NCBI GenBank assembly: GCA_039720395.1
Contig: CM077833.1
Location: 29,038,271-29,102,270 of the forward strand
From: Liquidambar formosana
Taxonomy: Eukaryota; Streptophyta; Magnoliopsida; Saxifragales; Altingiaceae
Length of the DNA stretch: 64,000 nt
Reading direction: 5' to 3'
The notes below the pieces were generated by a model. The model saw only the letters and a program-made list of their open reading frames with translations, was not told the origin of the DNA and did no database searches. Positions 12,996 to 23,448 of this stretch are shown here, piece after piece. A program made the position numbers and the translations under genes. The first letter of the stretch is position 1. Each line of letters begins with the position of its first letter.

Positions 12996-13097
12996 ATGCT
13001 ACATTAATGCAGTATATTCCAAAACAATGTACACGTATCTTGGCAATGCGCTATTGCCAAGATAGAAATTAATGTAGCATATTGCCAGAAAATATGA
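12981..13097. repeat. Nested perfect inverted repeats flanked by an 11-bp direct repeat
   Basis: The outer arms ATGCTACATTAAT (12996-13008) and ATTAATGTAGCAT (13068-13080) are perfect 13-bp inverted repeats. Inside them TATCTTGGCAAT (13036-13047) and ATTGCCAAGATA (13053-13064) form a perfect 12-bp stem with a 5-nt loop. The whole block is bracketed by the direct repeat AGAAAATATGA (12981-12991 and 13087-13097). It could be a small MITE with target duplication or a structured transcript element. No protein is encoded. Confidence 0.6.
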
Positions 13098-13707
13098 CAG
13101 TACACCACATCAGTTTCGACCTTACACAAAAAAGGTGTTGCGCCCCCATTATGTCTATATACCTATCCTAAATGAAGAAAATATCTTGGCAAGAAAGTAA
13201 AATGTATATTCATCATATCATAAATAGTTGGCCTCCTCTGCTTCAAAGTCCAAGCCAGCAATGCTCAATACTCACATAAGGTTTAATAAGGCATTTGAAT
13301 CGTAAAGATGTCTGAAATAAAAAACCAAAAAAACCATCAATACGCTCCATTAATTGTATACCTGCTACCAATATAATAGTACACTATATTGGCTCTATGA
13401 AAACTGTACCAAAGCCTAAACAAAAGAGTATGGGATTGCAGGAGATACACCATCCCCATTCCGTTTAAAACAATGCAAACATAGCTTAACGGTCTCTTAG
13501 TTGGAAAGAGAGAGAGTCATATAAATTCTAGGAATGGCAATGCCATGTCCGTGGTAGAGAGGGCCAACCAAGACTGTCTACAAATTTAAATAATTGCCAA
13601 AAAATATATATATATCCCATAATGAAGCAAGAGTAATTCATGATAATGAATTCAATTCAAGAAAATCTAACTGCTTACTGTGACGACATGCCAGGCATAA
13701 CGTGCTT

Positions 13708-14939
13708 TCAGGTTCTTCTTTGTTCTGCTGCAACTAACTCCAATGCCTCCCTCAGCTCAGGAATTTTAACATCAACAGGGTCTAAATGATCTATGAAAAA
13801 AAAAAAAAAAAAAAAAAAAAGAAAGAAAGAACAAACCAGTATAAAAATAAATATAGTAAAGCAAGACAAAGATATCTTTGACATATTATTAATTTATAAT
13901 ATATATAGATATGGTGATTGAATAGTTAAACACACTAACAAAAAGACATCAATTTTTTCTCACACATCATTATCATCATCTGGACCCTTTGCTTTTTGAA
14001 AAAATGGCTATACTAATGAAACTCCTACAGTTTGAGGTTCAAGGTAGCTGTTGTCATTGCGACCATGAACAACCCAGACTGGTAGATAATTAATCCAGCT
14101 TCCAATGAGGTTATTCAAGATAGAATGGAATAATTACGGTTCTTGTTATGCTTCAGTGAGATGGGCTTTCTGGAGAAACCTCCCTTCTGCACCATCCTGG
14201 ACTTGAACCAAAGAGCTTTCCCGTGAAGTAAATCATCGCACCTACTGACCAAGCATTTCGTGATTTGTCGGTGAATCCACTTTGATTCTCTATCAATCAA
14301 TAATGCGGGGCCATTAACATGGTTAAAGTCTATTTTCAGTTGATAAAGGGATATTTCCATGGGTCTGCCCTGATACTGTGTTCATACCAACATATTGAAT
14401 GATCCCAGTCAACAGATGTGAATTAATATAATAAAATTTATGGCTACACAAACTGTTGGAATCATCAGGATTCAGGAGCACTTTAGCTAGTATACAGTAG
14501 TTTAACGGGAAAATCAGAATCACACGCATAATTTCTGGCATGAAATCATTAAAACCCAAAAAAGAATTCAAGTAGATAACCCCCAAAACCCAAAACCCAT
14601 GGCTGGATTTTAGCATCACTAGTATTCCAAAACATCAATTGAGACAAACCAATATGTATATAAAGGGCAAGGAAACTTTTTTCTTAATCTCAAAACGACG
14701 TAAAGCAGTGCATCAACAAAGATATATAATCCCTAAGACCCATGAAAGATTAGTGATTAAATCCCTAAAAAAAATTTAACCCCATAATCTGCAAAAACAT
14801 AATTTTTCATTTTTCAATTTTTTTTTTTTTTAAAAGAGGAAATATAATCACCAAAGCACTAAAAAAATCCAAGCTCTGAGAAAACAATGATTAAAACCCT
14901 AAAAATATCAAACATACCGACACACATCAACATACCCAT
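13708..14939 (-). CDS. Candidate two-exon micropeptide gene (34 aa), unknown
   Basis: On the minus strand a leader exon with GA-rich sequence (about 15110 down to 14940) runs into ATG at 14939. The first coding piece (14918-14939, MGMLMCV) ends at a GTATGT donor. An acceptor at 13791 (TTTCATAG) opens a second piece (13708-13790) in matching phase, reading HLDPVDVKIPELREALELVA and then AEQRRT before TGA. The other two frames of that exon stop at once. The C-terminal part has amphipathic-helix character and coding-like composition. I do not recognise the protein. The first exon is the weak part: a different upstream exon could supply a longer N-terminus, or this may not be coding at all. The intron contains the chloroplast-like insert at about 14165-14290. 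Confidence 0.27.
14165..14290 (-). other. Probable nuclear plastid DNA (NUPT): 3' part of chloroplast trnI-GAU and its intron
   Basis: On the minus strand the segment includes GATTTACTTCACGGG and then GGTTCAAGTCCAGGATGG. These resemble, from memory, the end of the chloroplast trnI-GAU intron and the T-arm of its 3' exon. The match is imperfect: the expected GCGAGGTCTCT reads AAAGCTCTTT here and the acceptor end is altered, so this is a decayed copy that cannot fold into a tRNA. The open frame across it (14115-14360) is therefore not a gene. Confidence 0.55.
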
Positions 14940-14966
14940 ACACACAGAGAAAGAGAGAGGACTCAC

Positions 14967-15022
14967 TCGAAACTCCAGCCCTCTGAAAACCTCTCTCTCG
15001 AAACTCCAGCCCTCTGAAAACC
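14967..15022 (-). repeat. Two 25-bp direct repeats in a leader exon
   Basis: TCGAAACTCCAGCCCTCTGA plus the next five bases occurs at 14967-14991 and again, identical, at 14998-15022 (period 31 bp). Both copies lie in the presumed 5' leader of the minus-strand micro-ORF unit, next to a GA run at about 15087-15113. A potential GTGAGT donor lies at the edge of the first copy. Confidence 0.7.
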
Positions 15023-15087
15023 AAGCTTCGATCTCAAAGCTCTTCCTTCGCCTCAAACCCCGAGAGAGAACTCGGAGAAACCAAACT

Positions 15088-15118
<31 letters not shown>

Positions 15119-15279
15119 AGTGAGTAGCAGACTAGGAGGGAAAGGAGAATGAGCTTGCTGGATAGGATTTTACGGAGTATGAACACAAAACGGCGTCATT
15201 TTGTTTCTTGGGTGGGGGGGGGGGGGAATTGGGGCGTCTTTTGGTGTGCTGAGTCGTGCTTCCAAATTTTCAATAGATA

Positions 15280-15511
15280 ATGAAAGCGTGGTTACGAATT
15301 TAACATAAAGCGTGATTTTTAATAGCGCTATCATTATATGTAAAAGCGGCAGTAGTACTGCCAGTATTACTAGAGAGTTTGTTAAAAACGCTTTCCGTAT
15401 AAAAGAAAAAGGAAATATTTTGAAAACGTAATTAATAAACCTGCTATTGAAACTCCAGTCCTACTACCGCTTTCTCTACCTCTGATAGCGCTTTGTTTAG
15501 TAACGCTTTCA
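15280..15511. repeat. MITE-like element with GAAAGCG ends
   Basis: The left end (about 15280) GAAAGCGTGGTTAC and the reverse complement of the right end (15511) GAAAGCGTTACTAAAC form an imperfect inverted repeat. AAAGCG and CGCTATCA boxes recur in inverted order further in on both sides. The interior has a near-palindrome GGCAGTAGTACTGCC and is non-coding. No clear target duplication was found. Confidence 0.4.
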
Positions 15512-15717
15512 AAGTATTACTATTTTTTTATTTTTAACCGCCGTATTTCGCAGCGTCACGCTGTCGTGGCGCGCTATAATTGGCCTTTTCCTCTCCAGTG
15601 CTCCAAAAGAGCCACCGCTGAATTACCAAATTGATGATTGCCTGTGTAGTTGTCTGCCTTCGACAGGCCTGTCGTGCCTCTCGAGCTGATAGTAGAGAAA
15701 TTAGTGTTTCCCTACTA

Positions 15718-15835
15718 CCCTCCATTTGGTTCGCAAATCTGCAGAGGGCAACCCTTTTTATTTATTTATTTTTTTTTTTCTAAAAGCATTTTCCTTTATT
15801 TTCCTTCAACTCTTTCCAAGAACCCAAACAGAACG
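15718..15835. repeat. Short MITE-like hairpin element
   Basis: CCTCCATTTGGTTCGCAAA on the left is weakly inverted on the right as GTTCTGTTTGGGTTCTTGG. The right arm (AAAGCATTTTCCTTTATTTT) closely resembles that of the element at 38757-38883, so both seem to belong to one family. A related right half occurs at about 6065-6123. Confidence 0.35.
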
Positions 15836-16550
15836 TTGAAGGCCACAGATAGTGGAAGATGATTCCCTTTCTCTTCAAAACGCTAGATCATGAGCAGGTA
15901 TTCTTTACCATTACATATTATCGATGTTTTTGAAACTTGATTTTTATTCTATATTTTCTATTAAATATATTCTGTTCATAGGCCACTTCATAGGCCATAG
16001 CTCGTAATGCCTCGTATCAAATTGCTCCTTCATTTTATTTGGGTTATTTGGAATTTATTTGTTGAGACTTTTGAGCAATTGTTTTTTTTTTTTTAGAAAG
16101 AGTTTCTGTCGCATAAAATCAAATGGAATCATCCTATTTAAGTTCACCATAGCATTTGAAAAGAGTTCGTTTCGTATCGGAGTTTGTTTGTAAAATCTAT
16201 TAAGGATTGTTTCTTTGAAATTTAATAATATGATTCCATCTGAAACTATTATTTGTAATAATGATTCCATTTTAGAGGACGGATTTGTGCTTTTAAATGC
16301 AACGAAAAAACAAAAATGGGGATATTTATTATTTAGGGGGTAGCCAAACAAGTTTTGACGGGGTAAACCATATTGCTCCTGTACCCAAATGGACAACCCA
16401 TTGATATGAATTGGAAATCTGTGAATGATCATTACCATTTAATTTACTCTTAATAAAAACCACATACAGCTTCATGAAATTCCCTTTACAATATATTATG
16501 CTATGTGAAACCAATTTCACTCAAATGGGTTTCCGAGTTTGTCTTTCTGA
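15836..16550. other. Region downstream of the DUF4378 gene, no gene seen
   Basis: The part next to 16550 should hold the 3' UTR of the minus-strand DUF4378 gene. Inverted copies AAATGGAATCAT (about 16122) and ATGATTCCATTT (about 16260) suggest another small MITE-like hairpin. The open frame at 16055-16438 spans these and looks non-coding. Confidence 0.4.
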
Positions 16551-19500
16551 TCAGATGGAAACACTAACATGTAAAAAATCTCGGGCAATCTCGTCTATGA
16601 GTCCATTGAGCAAAAGCTTCTCCACATCCCTTATAACATCATCTTTTTCCAGAAACGCGAACATCATCTCGTTCCAACCAAAGTCCCACATGCAGTTCAC
16701 ATCTGGGTCCCTGTTCTGAAGATCTCTCTCAAGCATTCTAGGCAGGTAGTCTGCAGCATCACATTCTTCACCCCCATTCCTATCGCAAGTATTTCAATTT
16801 CCCAAAGTCTCTATGCAACTGCTTAACTAAGTCATCCAATGATCTTACCTTCATGGAACTGATTGATATATTCATGCAAGGATGAACTGTGAGCTCTTGT
16901 CTTCTGCCTCTCCGTCTCATTATTTCGTAGCCACAGTCTAGTATGAGCATGCTATCTTCATCTTGACAGTTATTACTACTAGCATGAAGAATGCCAAAAG
17001 GAATGTTCAGTTTGAATAGTGCTTCTGCCGTGTTAAGGAACAGTTGACTTTTCATTAGTATCTGCTTGAGGTGGTTTTCAATTTCTGTCAGTGGCTCTTG
17101 CGTTTCTAATTTGGAGTTCTTCTGGTGCTCCAGTTGTGAGGGGTAAGACATGTCCATGCGCCCCCTGTGGGTTCCTGCATCATCAAAACAGTGAGCTTTG
17201 ACTAAAAAATTTCTCAATTTTTCTTTCTGAATCTGTTGTCTTTTGTCTTTATGGTAATTTCATGTGTTAAGGATAATATTAACTTATTAAGTCATATAAG
17301 ACTCTGAAAGCGGAGATTTCGTTGGCAAGGAATATGAATGCACTAAAATTTTGGGTAACTTGCGCTATTGTGTTGGACTTGAAACCATGTAGTCATTTAT
17401 GTAGGCTTCAGACATATGTAAGATGAGAAGTTGTGTGTAGATGTAGAAGTGTTTCCAATTGCTTTATGATTGTTCCCATTTCATGACAGGCTTTAAAAGG
17501 GAAACTGGAAAATTTTGGTGGCTTCATTGTTCTTATTTGGAAATTGTTTCTATGCCGAAGATGAGGAAGGGGGATTTGACATGGGAAGGGTGAGCAATGC
17601 TGTGCTTGTTCTTTCTGCAGTCATGCAGGGCGGGGGGTGGGGTGAATGATTTCTCTTTGGGAAGGTCGGATCCTACTTTGGCAATTCTGTGCTTGTTCTT
17701 TCTGTGGTCATGCGGGTCGGGGAGTGGGGGGAATGAGTTCTCTTTGGGAAGGTTGAATCTTACGTTGGAAATGCAGGGTTATACTTACCATGAAGTGCAC
17801 TTGCTACAGTTTTGTGAGACTTCAATTCTTGATCTTTGCTGAGAATAAGGGCTTGTCCTTGCTGTTCATTGGAAACTTCTGAGGTTATGTTTGGATACTG
17901 CATAACATCCAAGAAAGCTTAGGTGAGCTTGCCACATAAGTTTCAGAGTAAGCAATTTTGTAGACATAGCAGTATCTTCAGTTTGGATAATTTCTATAGA
18001 GTACTTTCATGTCTTTTGAAAAGAGTATTTGTAGCTTTTAGTAGAGACGAGCTTACAGTGTCATTTGGAGCTAGAGTGTGTGGTTCTTTTAGGCTTTCAC
18101 ATTCACCTCCTCTGGGACTGTACAATGTGGAAGCTTGCTCAGCTTCTTTTTGTAATTGTTGTGCCTTGTTCGATGGTTGTATGCTGGCCTCTGACTTTTT
18201 AGATCTAATGATACGGATTTCTGCTTCTTTGGACCTGCCAGCTGTCACTTGTGCTGCTGCCACTTTGGAGCCACTGATTTTGTCATGCCTTCTCTGTTTC
18301 ATTTCTTGTAAAATTGAAATCTGATGTTTCAATGGCCTTGCGAAGTTGTGTGGAGTTCCATTTTTTCTGGTCACTACTTCATCTATCTTTCGAGGGGTCT
18401 CACTTCTATACAGTTTTGTAGTATGTACCTTTTTCTGTGAGGGCAATACCTGAACTGGTTTCTCTGCCATAATTGGTGGAATGCTAACTTTTGCTTTTCC
18501 TGAATCAGTTTCTAGATCTCTTAGAGAGGTATGTTGATCTGAGTTCCTGTTCATTGAATCTTTCATGTTGACTTTTAAGCTAGTAGAACTTCCATCTGTG
18601 AGATCTTCATGACGTCGGATAGTTGGCAACCCTTTGGATGGCATTACTTCAATAGCTTCTGTAGCAAATTTCTTGCCAAGTGTGGCTTGGTTCATATGTG
18701 GGTTCTTCTTTTGCAAATTCATGGCATCATGCATGGGTTTTGATGAACTTTTGGATACTGCTTCACTTCCTCTTTGTTTTCTGAACTGCAACGTCTGTTT
18801 TGCATTCTGCTGCTCTCTCTCTTCTGCTAGACGCTTTTCTTCTTGAGGCTCTGACCTTCTGAACATGTGTTGCTGCTGAAATCCAACATCGTTTGGAGTT
18901 TTTTGTTGACTTCCAAAGAGAAGCCTGTTTATGCTTCTCCTTTCTGTTTGAAGTGTGCTCTCCTTGCCCCCTGTTTTATCCTGCAACATATTTGCAGTCT
19001 CTGGAGTTTTATGTGTCTGTGGTGCCATCCGCTGTAGCTCATCCTTTATGACTAGTTCCTTGGTTTCACCGTTTTCTATGCCCTTCTGTTCCCTATGCTT
19101 TGCATAATCCTGTCTTCTCTCCTTTTCCTGAGTATCCTTTCGATTCCCAATAACATGATTCGATTGGGTGATGTTGCTTTGCTGCTTATTTATTTTGATT
19201 GTGGCATTTTTTGAGCCTGTTGCTGGATTTATACCTTCTGCATTTTCTGAGTCTTTCCAGGGTGATTTTCTATCAGGACCCCCCATCTCAAAGCTGGAAT
19301 TGCGAGTCAGCAGGTTTTTATCTGCTTTCAGCACAAATGCGGTATCCTGAGTTGCTGAAATCTTGTTGGCTTGTGTCACCTTTTGCTTTACTATTTGGGG
19401 TGCCAGGTTCTCAGTTACCTTAACCTTTGGTTCATCATTTTTGGTGCTTCCCTGTGCAGTTTTCTTCAGAGCTGTCCCTTCTATGTTTTTCTTGGAGCTG

Positions 19501-22500
19501 GATTCTTTCAGTGTGGTGTTCTTTGAATTCACCTGTTCCGGAAGTTCTTCCAGTCCCATTAGTTTTGCAATTACATTTGGAATTCCCTTCTTTTCTGGTT
19601 TGGATTGTGATGAACCTGAGTGGTTTTTATGTTCTGAAATTACAGCAGCAGTTTTACTATTGGTGCCTGTGCTAGCTGACCGCTTGTGAGAAACTGAATT
19701 CGATGTAATTCCAGCTCGCTGTTCGTGACTGAAATTAGGAGCTTCTGTGGGGTATGTTAGAGCCATTAGCCTCTGCTTGAGACCAGTCCTTGCGACCTCC
19801 TGGATGCTATAAGAATTTCTGGAGGACTTGTCAAAGGAGAACCTTGGCCGGGCCAGTTGCTTCTGTTCAGCTATTTCGACAGTGTTATCATCATCGTCTT
19901 CATCACCCTCAAGCAATTTGATCCGATTTTTCCTCTGTGGACTGACCATGTACTCTGAAGCTTCCTGCAGGTTTACAAGCATTCTTAAAGACTCTTCCAA
20001 ATCCATGGCCCCTTTCAGTAGTTCCTTCCCAATTTCTATTGAATATCTATCGAAATTAAGGCCATTAGAGCAGGCCCTGAGGATCTGGTTCAGTTTTTGT
20101 GCCCCCTTTGATATCTCTTTGACATGTAGATGAGAGAGGGTGGGGAACCGGCTGGTTGAAGACCGGTGCCTATCTAAACCGCTTTTCGTTTCCATCTTTC
20201 CAAAATCCAATGATCTCCTACCAATTTGTTGCAGGAAACCCAGCACTGAACTGCTGCCTGAGGAATCCATTCTTCTGAGTTTTCCTCCATTCTCAAGGGC
20301 AAAAGCCAGTGCCATGGATAGATCTCCAATTTGTTCTGAGCTACGGCCTCCCCCAAAAGGAACAATCTGTTTTGAAGCGTCTTCAATGGCAAGTGGTCTA
20401 CTGCCTGAGTTAGACCTTTTATGTGTGTTACCCATTTTGGAACCGATCTACAAGAAATTGAACAGCTCGACTAAATGAAGTTTGTACCATCTATTTCAAC
20501 TATTTCAAGCAATACAGGCATCAGGTATTGTAAAGAGGAACTTACAGTTTTGTGTGTTGACATTTCCCTGGATGCTTTAGAAGTTTGCCTGTAGTAAGTA
20601 TATGTTTCTGACACTGATAACATCAAAAGCAACACAAAAATTATACATGTCAATGGATTGTCTATCCAGGACAGAGCTTCGGCACCTAGTCCCATTTAAG
20701 ATACATGTCCAAACTTGAAAATAGTTTCATAACAATGGGAATACTGATTAATTTATATTAGAAAGACGCCATTTCTGTTTTCAAATATGGCCTTTTCTGC
20801 ATGCATGTACACACATTTGCACTAGTTCCGTAGTTTGGTAGAAGAGAAGGGAATAGAATGTTTTTTTTTTTTTTTTTTCAATCAAGTTTCTCCACATTTC
20901 TACTATTTGGTCTGGGCATGGTAAGATGATAAAGGCGACATTGGGAGAGGAAATTTTTTTTAAAAAAATTTCCTAACTACCCCAGGGAAATTTTTTAAGT
21001 AGCTGATTCGTTTCGAACAATAAATATCTCTCACATCCAACAATGAGTAGTCTCTTAATTTTCAAATTACAGTTCCAAAAAAACATATTTCTATGATGAA
21101 TAGCATATTCATAAAAAAAATTGGACGAGATGGGGCAGTGCTAAGGTCATGTTGTTTGGTTGGAATGAAATCACATTCCAATTCATTCTAAACAATGTAT
21201 TTGGATGAGATACTTATAATGATACTCATTTCGTTATATTTATTTCAATCTCATTCAATTTTAGACTATTTTGAACATGAAATCAAATTTCATTCTTACC
21301 CTATTCCATTTCTACCAAACAAACATGGCCTTAATAGTTTTTTCATTAGCGAAATCACTTTCTACTGGGTATTCAAAATGGTTTTTAATATTTTTATTCT
21401 ATTTGAGATTTTGAGAAAGTTCTCGTAATTCTACTATTTATTTTTCTTTGCTTCTCCTTCTTTTCCCATTTGATTTGGTCATGTTTACCTCCTCCATCTC
21501 AATGTGTTAAGCGGCTTATCTAGTTGAGATACTAAATCAAAAGCCGAGTAAATTGTGTTCTGAGGCTAGTTTGTTCGCCGTCCAAAGGCAATCTTTAACA
21601 TTAAGGCATTTTGTGAATTTGAAATCAGGAGCACTCGAATTCTTTAAGGCTATGTATATTTTTTTTCTTTATAATTTTGTTTTTCTGGGTACACTGGGAG
21701 GGGTTTGAATTCAAACCTATTATAACTCTAGCCCTTTACCCCCACCCTTGCTCACCACTAGGCTAACCCTAATGGCCTACATATTTTCTAGTTTGAGGTA
21801 AGTTGATGTTGCTTGAGGCTTACCCTCTTGTTTTGTTGATCTTTATCAATAAAGTTATAATCTTTTTACCATAAATAAATAAACATCTTGAACCATTAAA
21901 TTGTGATACTTTTTGCATTTTCGTCAAATTTTGATGCATATTTTCATCAAATTTTATACATAAACCAATTATAAAATCCTAATTTAGGAATTAAATCAAT
22001 TAAATGCCATCACATTATGCTCACATGGTCTATTTTCATCATTTTCTTCCTTGAAAATAGATGTTAGGGGGTAAAATGTTACTCCATGGTATAAGATAAA
22101 ATATTATAATTTAATGAGTGAGGCTATTGCCACCACATAAAGTACTTAAAACCTCCTATTAGTTTACATTTTTTGAAAAATATAAAAAGTTTTTATGAAA
22201 ACTAATAGCATTGTTCATTAAAAAACATCATTCTGAACAACTTTGTAAAAAAATTTTTTCTCAAAATCTATCATTTAAGCAGGTTTTTTGGCCATTTACA
22301 ATCTCTATTTCATTTTCCATGAAAAATTACCAAAAAATCTACTTAAATGATAGATTTTGGAAAAACTCTCTTCTACAAAGTTGTCCGGAATAATGTTTTT
22401 TAGTAGACTATGTGATTAGTTTTTATAAATTTATTTTATATTTTTCATAAAACCTTAAAAATGTAAATTAAATGGGGAGATTTAGAGTATTTTATGTGAT

Positions 22501-23178
22501 GGTAATAGCTTGATCCTAATTTAATAGTTTATAAGATTATTTGTTTGCTTTATAGTTTTTTGTGCGTGGGGGGAGGGATGGTTTTGTGAAACTGACTTAT
22601 GCTCCGTGCTGCTTTGTGCAGATTCCCAATTTTTTTTAAAGACAATTAAAAGAATTCTCCTTTTTGCAATCTAGTTTGTGCTTCCAAAATCCAAATGGTC
22701 AAACTTTTCATAAAAAGGTAAGTGAGGTCCGTGAGGTAATAGCACTGCTTTTGGAATGGCGTGCAGTCGTTAAACAAGAAAGAATCCTATTCCACCCCTC
22801 ACCCAAAAAAGAGAAGAGAATAAAAAGTAAAGGAGATTCCGACCATGTTGAAGTTGGCTTTCTTCAAACTTATGCATATATGTGCGTGTGGGTATCAATT
22901 TCTACTTCAAATTAAGGCTTTCATGCATGCAGCATGCTATTCAATTAAGTGAACAAAACAAGTTAATTTCAAAACTTGAATAGATAACTTGAATTTGCCC
23001 TGTAATTTGATACCACTAGCGTTAAAACTAACAAAACATATAGCTCGAAAACTTGAATAGATCACTTACCTCCGGCCATTGAACTTGAACGGCCTGAGCT
23101 CTGAGACGCAGCCATCCGTTCCTTTCGCAACCGGAGATCATCTAATAGCTTCTGCGCAAACTCCGACCTCTTTGCCAT
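16551..23178 (-). CDS. DUF3741/DUF4378 protein (TRM-like), with a 1-nt frameshift near the C-terminus
   Basis: Joined exons: 23070-23178, 20546-20607, 18057-20447, 17789-17897 and 16551-17174. The start MAKRSEFAQKLLDDLRLRKE is typical of this plant family. ALAFALENGGKLRRMDSSGS and VLGFLQQIGRRSLDF follow (about residues 101-138). The DUF3741 motif IPNVIAKLMGLEELP is at about 346-360, followed by a long polar, Lys/Gln/Ser-rich middle. The C-terminal DUF4378 has LLDT-like SQLFLNTAEALF, SLDDLVKQLHRDFGKL, MWDFGWNEMMF and DVEKLLLNGLIDEIARDFL. Such proteins include the TON1-recruiting-motif family, which acts at cortical microtubules, but I cannot assign the subgroup. The last exon is out of frame by one base: reading ends at TAG 16780-16782 after GKLKYLR (1021 aa), while the conserved last 76 or so residues continue in the next frame to 16551 (about 1097 aa if intact). 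Intron 1 (2.46 kb) holds two MITE-like repeats. Confidence 0.88.
20948..20974. repeat. 27-bp perfect A/T palindrome in intron 1 of the DUF4378 gene
   Basis: AGGAAATTTTTTT (20948-20960), a single T, then AAAAAAATTTCCT (20962-20974) form perfect 13-bp arms around one base. A partial echo, GGGAAATTTTTTAAG, follows at about 20985-20999. No transcript or protein role is evident. Confidence 0.6.
21142..21333. repeat. MITE-like element (TAAGGYCATGTT ends) in intron 1
   Basis: The left end TAAGGTCATGTTGTTTGGTT and the reverse complement of the right end, TAAGGCCATGTTTGTTTGGT, give inverted termini of about 30 bp around a 130-bp AT-rich core. TTA/TAA at both borders suits a Tourist/PIF-Harbinger-type MITE. 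It is non-coding and intronic. Confidence 0.5.
22107..22528. repeat. Long-hairpin MITE, copy 1
   Basis: Nearly the entire 420 bp is an imperfect inverted repeat centred at about 22315. Left-arm landmarks are CTATTGCCACCACATAAAGT, TATAAAAAGTTTTTATG, AACAACTTTGT and AAAATCTATCATTTAA. They recur in reverse complement on the right as TTAAATGATAGATTTT, ACAAAGTTGT and ACTTTTATGTGATGGTAATAG-like sequence. A second member of the same family lies at about 49050-49320. It sits in intron 1 of the DUF4378 gene, so its transcript would fold into a long double-stranded RNA hairpin. Confidence 0.65.
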
Positions 23179-23415
23179 CGTGCTTTCAATCGAAAGCAAG
23201 CTTGAATCTCCCAAACACTTCCAGCTAACACGTAATGTAGAACATGCTATAGTTTGTTTTGGGTTATCTCTTTTTTGCAGATAAGAGAAGGTGGAATGTT
23301 TTGTTTCTCCTTTAGTTGGGAGGGTTCTTTCAGTGTTGGGTGAGGTGGGAAGTCCAGTCCAAAGTAATAAGATGTGAGTTTGAATATTAGTATCACAAAG
23401 GTTGACGTGAACGTT

Positions 23416-23417
<2 letters not shown>

Positions 23418-23446
<29 letters not shown>
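23418..23446 (-). repeat. GA microsatellite upstream of the DUF4378 gene
   Basis: This is an uninterrupted (CT)14 on the plus strand, i.e. (GA)14 on the gene's strand. It starts about 240 bp upstream of the ATG, in the 5' leader or core promoter. GA repeats in plant promoters can bind BPC/GAGA-type factors, but here that is only a possibility. Confidence 0.7.

Positions 23447-23448
<2 letters not shown>

Noticed and set aside
14115..14360. 81-aa minus-strand frame
   Set aside because: It runs through the degraded plastid trnI fragment; the peptide is translated tRNA/intron sequence.
16783..16858. A 69-nt intron starting at GTAAGATCATTGG and ending TTGCGATAG, which would remove the early stop of the DUF4378 gene
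   Set aside because: It would delete the conserved SLDDLVKQLHRDFGKL motif and the joined frame hits TGA four codons later, so it does not rescue the protein.
18634..20478. Several plus-strand open frames of 60-112 aa
   Set aside because: They are antisense shadows of the large exon of the DUF4378 gene, Cys/Phe/Leu-rich as expected from reverse-reading Gln/Lys/Glu codons.
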